Made by a program: the position numbers and the translations under genes
NCBI GenBank assembly: GCA_028103285.1
Contig: JAOHNF010000001.1
Span: forward strand, 1 to 64,000
DNA: 64,000 nt
DNA from: Candidatus Pelagibacter sp.
GTDB lineage: Bacteria; Pseudomonadota; Alphaproteobacteria; Pelagibacterales; Pelagibacteraceae
Reading direction: 5' to 3'
Notes under the pieces: model-generated
The model's input: only the letters and a program-made list of their open reading frames with translations
What the model was told of the DNA's origin: nothing
Database searches by the model: none
Part shown: positions 52,816-62,769 of the stretch, piece after piece
Layout of the letters: each line of letters opens with the position of its first letter
How positions within the stretch are numbered: position 1 is the first letter of the stretch

Positions 52816-53745
52816 ATGACTAAAAATGCTTTAACTGTTGAAAATCTTACAAAGGTTTATTTAGATTCTAAAACGAAAAAAGAAAACAAAGCACTCTCAA
52901 ATTTAAGTTTCGAAGTAAAGCAAGGTGAAGTATTTGGATTACTTGGACCTAATGGTGCTGGTAAGACAACTTTTTTAAGTATTTTAGGCGGAACGGTAAC
53001 TAAAACAAGTGGAAATGTTAATGTATGGGGATTTAATTTAGATAAAAACCCACGACAAGTTAAAGCATCAATAGGAATTGTTCCCCAAGAAGTAAACTTA
53101 GATGCATTTTTTAGTCCGCATAAATTGCTTGAATTACAAGCGGGTTTATACGGAATAAAAAAAAAAGATAGGATAACAGACTTAATTCTTAAAATGGTGG
53201 CGTTAGAAGATAAGGCTAACGCTTACTCTAGAAGTCTTTCTGGCGGTATGAAAAGAAGACTCCTAATAGCAAAGGCAATGGTTCATCAGCCTCCAATTTT
53301 AATATTAGATGAACCGACGGCTGGTGTAGATGTAGAATTAAGAAATAATCTTTGGGATAATGTTAAAGAACTTAATAAAGAGGGTGTTACAATTATTTTA
53401 ACTACACATTACCTTTTAGAAGCACAAGAGATGTGTAATCGTATAGCTATAATTGATAAAGGAAATTTAGTAGCTTTAGACACCACACTGAAACTTCTTG
53501 ACAGAATTCAAACTAAAAAAATAAATTTTATAACTAAAGATGTAGATATAAATAAACCATTATCAATGAAGGGTATTGAGTTTAAAATTAATTCAAAAAA
53601 TCTTATTTCAGCTACTTATGAAAAAAGTTCACTTGATTTTGGAGAAATAATTAATTATTTTAACCAAAACGGGATTAATATAGAGGATATATCTACAGAA
53701 GATGGTGATTTGGAAGATGTTTTTGTTCAATTAACAAAACACTAG
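52816..53745 (+). CDS. ABC transporter ATP-binding protein (ABC-2/YadG type)
   Basis: This 309-residue ATPase has Walker A LLGPNGAGKTT, the signature LSGGMKRRLL, Walker B LILDEPTAGVD and the H-loop TTHYLLEAQ. A C-terminal extension of about 85 residues is typical of the YadG/CcmA-like ABC-2 group. ABC-2 ATPases need a membrane partner (YadH-like), usually the next gene, but here the next gene is bioY. The permease must be elsewhere or lost. Confidence 0.88.
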   Translation: MTKNALTVENLTKVYLDSKTKKENKALSNLSFEVKQGEVFGLLGPNGAGKTTFLSILGGTVTKTSGNVNVWGFNLDKNPRQVKASIGIVPQEVNLDAFFSPHKLLELQAGLYGIKKKDRITDLILKMVALEDKANAYSRSLSGGMKRRLLIAKAMVHQPPILILDEPTAGVDVELRNNLWDNVKELNKEGVTIILTTHYLLEAQEMCNRIAIIDKGNLVALDTTLKLLDRIQTKKINFITKDVDINKPLSMKGIEFKINSKNLISATYEKSSLDFGEIINYFNQNGINIEDISTEDGDLEDVFVQLTKH

Positions 53746-53776
53746 ATTTTATTAAAAAAAAAGTTAAATTAGATTT

Positions 53777-54328
53777 ATGGAATTTGTAGAAAATTTTAAA
53801 CAAGCAAAAATAATTAAATATTTGTTCGTTGCTTTAATAGGAAGTATAATTTTAGCCATCTCATCTAAGATAAAAATTCCTTTTTATCCGGTACCAATGA
53901 CTATGCAAACATTGGTGATTTTAATGATAGGTGTTGGTTTTGGCTGGAAACTTGGAGTGGCAACTGTTTCATTGTATCTATTTGAGGGGATAATCGGCTT
54001 ACCTGTATTTTCAGGAACTCCTGAAAAAGGAATTGGGTTAATTTACTTTACTGGACCTACGATGGGTTATTTATTAGGTTTTCTTGCAGCTGTATATTTT
54101 TCAGGCAAATTTATTTATTGCAACAACATAGTAAAAAATTTTTTAAAATTATTTTTTGCGACTAGCTTTATCTATATTTTAGGTATGATTTGGTTGGGTG
54201 GTTTAATAGGATGGAATAAATCAATCTTTCAATTAGGCGCACAACCTTTTTTATTAGCTGAGTTATTTAAAATTTTAATTGCAACTTTTGCAATAAATCA
54301 AATAAAAAAAATTAAAAAGTTAATTTAA
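53777..54328 (+). CDS. bioY: Biotin transporter BioY
   Basis: This 183-residue membrane protein has about six helices. KIPFYPVPMTMQTLVILMIG and GLPVFSGTPEKGIGLIYFTGPTMGYLLGF contain the biotin-binding BioY signatures. BioY alone can import biotin, or it can be the S-component of an ECF transporter. No ECF-type ATPase or T-component is seen beside it; the neighbouring ATPase is of a different group. Import would supply AccB for the carboxylase that includes accD. Confidence 0.9.
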   Translation: MEFVENFKQAKIIKYLFVALIGSIILAISSKIKIPFYPVPMTMQTLVILMIGVGFGWKLGVATVSLYLFEGIIGLPVFSGTPEKGIGLIYFTGPTMGYLLGFLAAVYFSGKFIYCNNIVKNFLKLFFATSFIYILGMIWLGGLIGWNKSIFQLGAQPFLLAELFKILIATFAINQIKKIKKLI

Positions 54329-54330
54329 AT

Positions 54331-54903
54331 TTATCGCGGAGATCTTTTAGAAAGTATTCTTTGTAAGGTTCTTCTGTGCATCTTTAGTCTTCTTGCTGTC
54401 TCAGAAACATTTCTATTACAAAGTTCAAAAACACGATGTATATGTTCCCACTTAACTCTATCAGCTGACATAGGATTTTCTGGTGGTTTGGCCTTGGACT
54501 CGGGAGAAGCAAGTAAAGCTGATTCAACGTCATCTGCATCAACTGGCTTAGCAATATAATCTATTGCTCCAGCTTTAACAGCAGCTACAGCTGTAGGTAG
54601 ATTCCCGTATCCGGTTAACATTACTATTCTGCTATCTTTTTTGTTCTTAGTTAACTCTTTAATAACATCAAGACCATTTCCATCTTCAAGCCGAAGATCT
54701 ACACAAGCAAAGCCTGGAGGTGTGTTTTTTACTATATTTAATCCTTCAGCTACTGTTTTAGCTTCTTTTACTTGAAATCCCTTTTTCTCCATAGCTCTAG
54801 CGAGCCTACTTCTTAAAGGATCATCATCATCCAATATAAGTAATGATTTATCCTCAAATTCTGACAGTTTTAGTTGATCTGGTATATTTTTTTGAGCTCT
54901 CAT
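54331..54903 (-). CDS. regA: Response regulator RegA/ActR/PrrA
   Basis: This 190-residue two-domain regulator has a receiver with phospho-acceptor Asp69 (FACVDLRLEDGNG) and a C-terminal FIS-type helix-turn-helix (NVSETARRLKMHRRTLQRILSKRSPR) that is nearly invariant in RegA proteins. The start at 54903 (MRAQKN) is chosen; ten more upstream residues are unlike the family. It controls redox-dependent genes. Its likely sensor regB lies about 4 kb away on the same strand, separated by the polyamine operon. Confidence 0.92.
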   Translation of the reverse strand: MRAQKNIPDQLKLSEFEDKSLLILDDDDPLRSRLARAMEKKGFQVKEAKTVAEGLNIVKNTPPGFACVDLRLEDGNGLDVIKELTKNKKDSRIVMLTGYGNLPTAVAAVKAGAIDYIAKPVDADDVESALLASPESKAKPPENPMSADRVKWEHIHRVFELCNRNVSETARRLKMHRRTLQRILSKRSPR

Positions 54904-55062
54904 ACATTCAACATATGGGTATTGTGGATACAATTACAACAGGTCAGTATGGCTTTTTTTTCTTTACATAAAGTCAAAAAAACCTTAAACGCAAATTATA
55001 TAAGATTTTTTTTATTAAATTTTTTAAAAAATCTTTGTGTAAACAAACGGGGGACACATGAA
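54904..55062. promoter_or_regulatory. Divergent control region between regA and the polyamine operon
   Basis: This 159-base gap holds an inverted repeat, ATTGT-GGAT-ACAAT, at 54921-54934, about 18 bases from the regA start. Closer to the polyamine operon are AT-rich blocks and a GGGGGA purine run about 10 bases before ATG 55063. TTTGT-GTAA-ACAAA near 55034-55047 is a second small inverted repeat. Either could be an operator; the alphaproteobacterial speF leader RNA was not recognised. Confidence 0.4.
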
Positions 55063-56244
55063 ATGCGAAAATTTAAATCAGTTAACGAATTAGTTAACAC
55101 ATTAAAACCAGATTATCCCGTATACTGTATACGGCCTGAAGAAATAAAAAAATCAGTTACATTTTTTAAAAAAAATTTTCCTGGTAAGATTTTATATGCT
55201 GTAAAAACTAATCCTCACGAAAAAATATTAAAGCAAATTATATCGAACGGTATTAAAGATTTTGATGTGGCCTCTTTAACAGAAATAAAATTAATAAAAA
55301 AAATAGATCCTGAAGTTAACTTGCACTTTATGCACACTATTAAAAGTAAAGAAAGTATTGCGTCTGCTTATTTTGATTATGGTGTCAGAAGTTTCTCTCT
55401 TGATAACAAAGATGAATTAAGAAAAATTCTTGAAGCTACAAATCAAGCAAAAGACTTAAAATTATTTGTAAGAATAGCAATTTCAAATGAATATGCTGAA
55501 ATAGATTTATCTAGAAAATTTGGAGCTCCTTCTTCAGAAGCCTTGGGGCTTGTTAGATTATGCAAAGAATATTCAAAAAAATTAGGAGTTAGTTTTCATG
55601 TTGGATCACAATGTATGGAAAAAATTTCATACTCTAAAGGACTACGTGAAGTAGGTAATATCATTAAGAAAACAAAAATTATTCCTGACATTATTAATAT
55701 TGGTGGAGGCTTTCCAGCAATTTACCCTGACTTGAAACCTGAACCGCTAATAAGATATATGGAAGAAATTAAAAAAGGGATAAAAAATTTAAAATTAAAT
55801 AAACTACCACAAATTATTTGTGAGCCTGGCCGATCGATTGTAGCTGAAAGTGGCTCAACTATTGTAAAAGTAGTTTTAAGAAAAAAACAAAATCTATATA
55901 TAAATGATGGCACCTATGGATCTTTATTTGACGCGGGAGTTCCTAATTTTATCTTTCCTTCTAAAATGATAACAGATGGTAGAATTCAATCAAAAAAATT
56001 AACATCATTTAGTTTTTTTGGCCCAACGTGTGATAGCTTAGATTATATGAAGGGCCCTTTCTTGTTACCAAACAATATAAAAGAAGGTGACTATATAGAA
56101 TTAGGTCAACTTGGAGCTTATGGTTTAACTTTTAGAACAAACTTTAATGGTTTTTACTCTAATGAAATATTTGAAGTAAACGATAAACCAATTATGTCTT
56201 TATACGAAGAATCAAATGAAAAAGTTGATTCTTTAGTTGCTTAA
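55063..56244 (+). CDS. Ornithine/lysine decarboxylase (PLP fold type III)
   Basis: This 393-residue enzyme belongs to the alanine-racemase-fold decarboxylases. The PLP Lys48 lies in GKILYAVKTNP. The phosphate loop is INIGGGFPAIYP, the substrate segment EPGRSIVAES, and the inter-subunit cysteine block GPTCDSLD. It would make putrescine (or cadaverine) for polyamine synthesis. The start at 55063 (MRKFKS) begins the domain; a longer frame would extend 63 residues into the regA promoter and gene. It overlaps the next gene by one base (TAATGG). Confidence 0.9.
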   Translation: MRKFKSVNELVNTLKPDYPVYCIRPEEIKKSVTFFKKNFPGKILYAVKTNPHEKILKQIISNGIKDFDVASLTEIKLIKKIDPEVNLHFMHTIKSKESIASAYFDYGVRSFSLDNKDELRKILEATNQAKDLKLFVRIAISNEYAEIDLSRKFGAPSSEALGLVRLCKEYSKKLGVSFHVGSQCMEKISYSKGLREVGNIIKKTKIIPDIINIGGGFPAIYPDLKPEPLIRYMEEIKKGIKNLKLNKLPQIICEPGRSIVAESGSTIVKVVLRKKQNLYINDGTYGSLFDAGVPNFIFPSKMITDGRIQSKKLTSFSFFGPTCDSLDYMKGPFLLPNNIKEGDYIELGQLGAYGLTFRTNFNGFYSNEIFEVNDKPIMSLYEESNEKVDSLVA

Positions 56245-57290
56245 TGGACAAAAAAAATAATCCTAACATAGGTCATAACAAAAAAAAACTTCTTAGCAGT
56301 CCCGTAGAACACATTGATATAAAATCTTTTGATGCAAGAAAGATAATCGATGGTATGAGCAAAATGTCATTCACTTCTCGAGATACAGCTAGAGCTGCTA
56401 GTATTTATAATGAAATGCTTTCTGATAAAGAATGCTCAATTTTTTTAACATTGGCTGGATCAACTTCTGCTGGTGGATGTATGGATTTGTATTCCGATCT
56501 TGTAAAAAATAATATGATTGATGCTGTAGTTGCAACTGGTGCATCTATTATTGATATGGATTTTTTTGAAGCTTTGGGCTTCAAACACTATCAAGGCTCT
56601 CAATTTCAAGATGATACTGAGTTAAGAAATAACTATATTGATAGAATATATGATACTTATATCGATGAAGAAGAACTTCAAGCATGTGATAAAACTATTT
56701 GTGATATAGCTAATACCTTAGAACCAAGATCATACACTTCTAGAGAATTTATCAAAGAGCTTGGCAAATATTTGAAGACTAATGGGAAAAAAAAAGGTTC
56801 TCTTATTGAAACTGCATATGACAATAATGTTCCAATTTTTTGCCCTGCTTTTACTGACAGTTCAGCGGGCTTTGGTCTAGTAATGCATCAAGAGCAAAAT
56901 CCGAATAAGCATATAACTATAGACTCGATTCGAGAGTTTAGAGAACTCACTGAAATTAAATTACATTCTAAGCAATCTGGTTTGTTAATGGTTGGTGGAG
57001 GTGTTCCAAAAAATTTTATTCAAGACACAGTTGTGTGTGCAGAGCTACTAGGTAAAAAGGTAGAAATGCACAAATATGCCATTCAAATTACTGTTGCGGA
57101 CACTCGTGATGGAGCTTGTAGTAGTTCCACATTAAAAGAGGCGAGTTCATGGGGCAAAGTAAATGTAACAAAAGAACAAATGGTGTTTGCTGAGGCGTCA
57201 AGCGTGTTGCCTTTAATTGCGAGTGATGCTTATCATCGAGCAAATTGGAAAAATAGAGATAGAAAAAATTTCTCAAAAATATTTAAATAA
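56244..57290 (+). CDS. Deoxyhypusine synthase-like protein (probable homospermidine synthase)
   Basis: This 348-residue NAD-dependent protein belongs to the deoxyhypusine synthase family. The catalytic Lys305 is kept in EASSWGKVNV, corresponding to the eukaryotic VSWGKI. VATGASIIDMDFFEALG, SSAGFGLVMHQE and VGGGVPKNFIQ are family blocks. Bacteria lack eIF5A, so the natural substrate is probably a polyamine. Making homospermidine from putrescine is the favoured role given its neighbours (decarboxylase before, agmatinase family after). Confidence 0.85.
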   Translation: MDKKNNPNIGHNKKKLLSSPVEHIDIKSFDARKIIDGMSKMSFTSRDTARAASIYNEMLSDKECSIFLTLAGSTSAGGCMDLYSDLVKNNMIDAVVATGASIIDMDFFEALGFKHYQGSQFQDDTELRNNYIDRIYDTYIDEEELQACDKTICDIANTLEPRSYTSREFIKELGKYLKTNGKKKGSLIETAYDNNVPIFCPAFTDSSAGFGLVMHQEQNPNKHITIDSIREFRELTEIKLHSKQSGLLMVGGGVPKNFIQDTVVCAELLGKKVEMHKYAIQITVADTRDGACSSSTLKEASSWGKVNVTKEQMVFAEASSVLPLIASDAYHRANWKNRDRKNFSKIFK

Positions 57291-57294
57291 AAAA

Positions 57295-58176
57295 GTGAAA
57301 TATCTTTCAAATAAAAAAGGTTTTCTTGGAATTGATAATAAATTCAATTTTAAAGAAAAGGTTATAGTTGTGCCTTTTGGTCTAGAGAAAACTGTTAGTT
57401 ATGGTGGTGGGACTAGAAATGGACCTAGAGAAATCATTAAAGCGTCTCACCAGGTAGAGCTTTATGATGAAGAATTAAACTGTGAGCCTTATAAAAAAAT
57501 AGGTATTAAAACTTTAAAACCATTTAAGATTAATAAAAATATTAAAAAAGCACTTAATAATATGTCTAAAATAAATCAAAAAATTTTAGACAAAAAACTT
57601 TTTCCTTTAACTTTCGGTGGAGAACATTCCATTACACCAGGATGTATCGCTCCATTTGTAAAAAAATATAAAAAAATTTGCTTATTGCACTTTGACGCGC
57701 ACGCGGATTTAAGAGAAAGTTATAATGGAGAGAAATTTTCTCATGCATCAGCAATAAAAAGGTGTTTAGATTATAAAAATATATCTGTTATTTCTTTTGG
57801 CGTTAGAAATATTTCTGAAAGTGAAATACGTTTTTTAAAAAAAAATAAATCAAGAATTAATATTTTTTGGGCTAAAGATAAATTAAAGTGGGACTTAAAA
57901 AAATTTAAAAAAATGATAGAAAATAAAACTGTTTACTTAACATTTGATGTTGATGGATTAGACTCTAGTATTATGCCGGCTACAGGAACACCGGAACCAG
58001 GAGGCCTGCTATGGGATGAAACTTTAAAAATTATTAGAATTGCCGCCAAAAATTCTAATATTGTTGGTGCAGATGTAAATGAATTATCACCAATTAAAGG
58101 GTTTAATTCTTATAATTTCTTAGTTGCTAAGCTAGCATACAAAATTCTATCTTATGCATTTGAATTTAAACGTTAG
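57295..58176 (+). CDS. speB: Agmatinase/arginase (ureohydrolase) family protein
   Basis: This protein of about 293 residues has the manganese motifs GGEHSITPG, FDAHADLRE and FDVDGLDSSIMPATGTPEPGG. It releases urea from agmatine or a related guanidino substrate to give putrescine. The start is GTG at 57295 (MKYLSNKKGFLG), 4 bases after the previous stop; ATGs further upstream would overlap the previous gene by 74 bases. It completes the three-gene polyamine operon. Guanidinobutyrase or arginase remain possible. Confidence 0.87.
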   Translation: MKYLSNKKGFLGIDNKFNFKEKVIVVPFGLEKTVSYGGGTRNGPREIIKASHQVELYDEELNCEPYKKIGIKTLKPFKINKNIKKALNNMSKINQKILDKKLFPLTFGGEHSITPGCIAPFVKKYKKICLLHFDAHADLRESYNGEKFSHASAIKRCLDYKNISVISFGVRNISESEIRFLKKNKSRINIFWAKDKLKWDLKKFKKMIENKTVYLTFDVDGLDSSIMPATGTPEPGGLLWDETLKIIRIAAKNSNIVGADVNELSPIKGFNSYNFLVAKLAYKILSYAFEFKR

Positions 58177-59452
58177 TAAAATCTTTTGGACTCCAACTTA
58201 TAGTCACTAAAGCTCCTCCTAATTTACTATTTCTTATAAATAGTAATCTTGCCCCTTGTTTTTCTAGTAAAGTTTTTCCCAAAAAAGTTCCCAACCCCAG
58301 TCCTGAATTAGAACTTAGTTCTTTAGATTTTGATTTAATATAAGGTTCGCCAATTTTTTTAATTACATCTTCTGGAATTCCAGGGCCATCATCATTTATT
58401 TCTACTTCTATTATTTTTGCATTGCTTTTTAAATTTACTTTAACTTTGTTTTTAGAAAATTTTACAGCATTACCTATAAAATTTCTTAGACCGTAAATTA
58501 TTTCAGGTGTCCTTTGAATGCTAATTTTATTTTGATCTTCTTGAATAAGTAGATCTATTTTTTTTGATGAAGTTTCTTTAAATGAATTAGTTATCTCTTC
58601 AAGTAAATCTTCTAATTTTATAGAACTTAAAAAACTATCTTCTTCTATTTGTTTTTTTGAAATTTTTTTTAAAATTTCACTACATCTTTTTGTTTGACTA
58701 ATAAGTAAATCAATATCTTTTGAGATTTCTTTATTATCTCCTATTTCTTTCTTTAATTCTTTAGCAACAACGCTTATTGTAGCTAAAGGTGTGCCAAGAG
58801 AGTGAGCAGCAGCGGCTGCTTGGCCACCAAGCGACTCTAGCTCGTACTCTTTAGCTATTACTTCCTGCAATTTATTTAATGCTTCAGATCTTTTTTTAGT
58901 TTCTCCTGAAAATCTAACTCCAAAATAACTCAAAAATACTAAACCAATTAAAATTGATGTTAAAATACCAAATTTATAAAAGTTTGGAACATTAAATGTA
59001 TTTGCATCCATACCAGGTAAAGCTAAATAAAAATGTGTAAGTAGAAATAACATAAGCGATGTAATTACACTTAATATTATAGTTGTTCCCATACTAAGAA
59101 ACGTGGATGAAACTATAGCTGGTATAATTAGTAAGAATGAAAATGGATTAAGAATTCCACCTGTTAGATAAAGAAGAATACTTAACTGCACTAAATCATA
59201 TGAGAGAAAAAACGAAGCATAAGTGTCCTTAAGTTGATTAACTTGAACTCTAAATTGTAAAAAAATGTTTGTAAGTAACCCAAATAAAATTATTACATAA
59301 CTTTCATTAATTGGAAACTCTAGTTTAAGATAGTAAAAAACAATATTTACGGCAACAAATTGCCCAAAAATAGCAATATACCTAAGTACTGTAAGAGTAT
59401 TTTTGTCTAGATTTAAATTCTCCTTTGTTCGAAAAAGAGTCGAAAAGTCCAT
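58166..59452 (-). CDS. regB: Sensor histidine kinase RegB/PrrB/ActS
   Basis: This 428-residue redox sensor has six N-terminal helices. The quinone-binding heptapeptide GGILNPF (98-104) is intact. The phospho-acceptor His217 is in AAAHSLGTPLATI, and the redox-box cysteine is Cys257 in ISQTKRCSEILKK. ATPase motifs are NFIGNAVKFS, DDGPGIP and GLGLGTFLGKTL. It signals to RegA. It overlaps the convergent speB by 11 bases and starts 6 bases after gyrB, so it is probably read with gyrB. Confidence 0.93.
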   Translation of the reverse strand: MDFSTLFRTKENLNLDKNTLTVLRYIAIFGQFVAVNIVFYYLKLEFPINESYVIILFGLLTNIFLQFRVQVNQLKDTYASFFLSYDLVQLSILLYLTGGILNPFSFLLIIPAIVSSTFLSMGTTIILSVITSLMLFLLTHFYLALPGMDANTFNVPNFYKFGILTSILIGLVFLSYFGVRFSGETKKRSEALNKLQEVIAKEYELESLGGQAAAAAHSLGTPLATISVVAKELKKEIGDNKEISKDIDLLISQTKRCSEILKKISKKQIEEDSFLSSIKLEDLLEEITNSFKETSSKKIDLLIQEDQNKISIQRTPEIIYGLRNFIGNAVKFSKNKVKVNLKSNAKIIEVEINDDGPGIPEDVIKKIGEPYIKSKSKELSSNSGLGLGTFLGKTLLEKQGARLLFIRNSKLGGALVTISWSPKDFTNV

Positions 59453-59458
59453 TTAAAT

Positions 59459-61649
<2,191 letters not shown>

Positions 61650-62765
61650 TTAGATTTTCATTGGCATAATAACATAATAGCTATTTTTGTCAGAGACGTC
61701 CTCGATTAAAACAGGAGAAATAGAGTCTTTTAAGCTCATTTTTAAATTTACATCTTCGACTTCTGAAATAATATCTATTAAATACTTGGAATTAAAACTT
61801 ATACTTAAATTTTCAGAGCTAAAGTCCGCTTTAATTTTTTCATTACCTTCACCAGAGTTAGCGCTATTTACAGATAATTGTACATTATCTTTATTAACAA
61901 CTAATTTTACACCTTCTTTTCTGTCTAATGATACGCTAGCTACTCTTTCAATTGAATTAATGAAATCTTTTGCTGAAAGAATCAAGGTTTTGTCATTATT
62001 AGTAGGAACTACTTTTTTATAATCAGGAAACTTTCCATCAATAACCTTGGAGATTAATTTTGTTTTCCCTAATGTAAATTTTATCTTATTTTCACTTGTC
62101 TGCAATTTTAATTGGCTTGAGTCTTCTGCCAATAAAGAACAAAGTTGATAAACTGTCTTTCTAGGTAAAATTAATGATGTAAAGTCAGATATTTTCTCGA
62201 TCTCTAGACTACTTGAGGACAACCTATGGCTATCAGTAGCAACACCAGTTAAAAAATTTCTACCGTGGGCTTCTGTTAAATGGAGAAATACACCATTTAA
62301 ATAATGTCTTGTATCGTCATTAGATATTGAGACTCTTGTTTTATTGAGCATTTTTAAAAATTTATTGTTATTTAAAATAATTTCTTGGCCTTCAAACTCA
62401 TCAGAAAAAGAAGGAAAATTATCTATTGGTAGGCATAAAAGGTTAAAATCTGAATTATCACTTTTAAGACTTAATTTATTTTCTGATGTTAAGTTAAAAT
62501 TTAAATCTGAATTAGAAGAGATTTTTCGTAAAATATCATAAAGTATTGTTGCAGAAGTTGTGGTACTACCTTCATTTATTATTTGAACATCAGAAATTTC
62601 ATCATAAAAAATTATATCTAGATCTGTCGCTATTATAAATAATTTTTTATCTTTAAGCTGTAGAAGAACGTTAGATAAAATTGGGAGTGTATTTTTTTTT
62701 TCAACAATCCCTTGTACAAAATTTAAAGATTTTAATAAAATATCTCTTTTTACGACAAATTGCAT
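61650..62765 (-). CDS. dnaN: DNA polymerase III beta clamp
   Basis: This 371-residue sliding-clamp subunit has three repeated domains of about 120 residues. The N-terminal MQFVVKRDILLKSLNFVQGIVEKKNTLPILSNVLL, the mid-region DSHRLS and LPRKTVYQL, and the C-terminal YVIMPMKI are characteristic. It tethers replicative polymerase to DNA. It lies 4 bases downstream of dnaA, the usual replication-initiation pair. Confidence 0.97.
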   Translation of the reverse strand: MQFVVKRDILLKSLNFVQGIVEKKNTLPILSNVLLQLKDKKLFIIATDLDIIFYDEISDVQIINEGSTTTSATILYDILRKISSNSDLNFNLTSENKLSLKSDNSDFNLLCLPIDNFPSFSDEFEGQEIILNNNKFLKMLNKTRVSISNDDTRHYLNGVFLHLTEAHGRNFLTGVATDSHRLSSSSLEIEKISDFTSLILPRKTVYQLCSLLAEDSSQLKLQTSENKIKFTLGKTKLISKVIDGKFPDYKKVVPTNNDKTLILSAKDFINSIERVASVSLDRKEGVKLVVNKDNVQLSVNSANSGEGNEKIKADFSSENLSISFNSKYLIDIISEVEDVNLKMSLKDSISPVLIEDVSDKNSYYVIMPMKI

Positions 62766-62769
62766 TTTT

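Noticed and set aside
54874..55062. A 63-residue N-terminal extension of the ornithine decarboxylase.
   Set aside because: It would overlap regA and its promoter region, is unlike the family, and the domain starts at the Met encoded at 55063.
55022..55065. A possible speF-type leader RNA before the decarboxylase.
   Set aside because: The gap is only 159 bases and shared with regA, and I could not recognise the known motif; only small inverted repeats are visible.
57217..57294. An ATG start for the agmatinase inside the preceding gene.
   Set aside because: It forces a 74-base overlap and extra residues outside the family; a GTG 4 bases after the preceding stop is more plausible.
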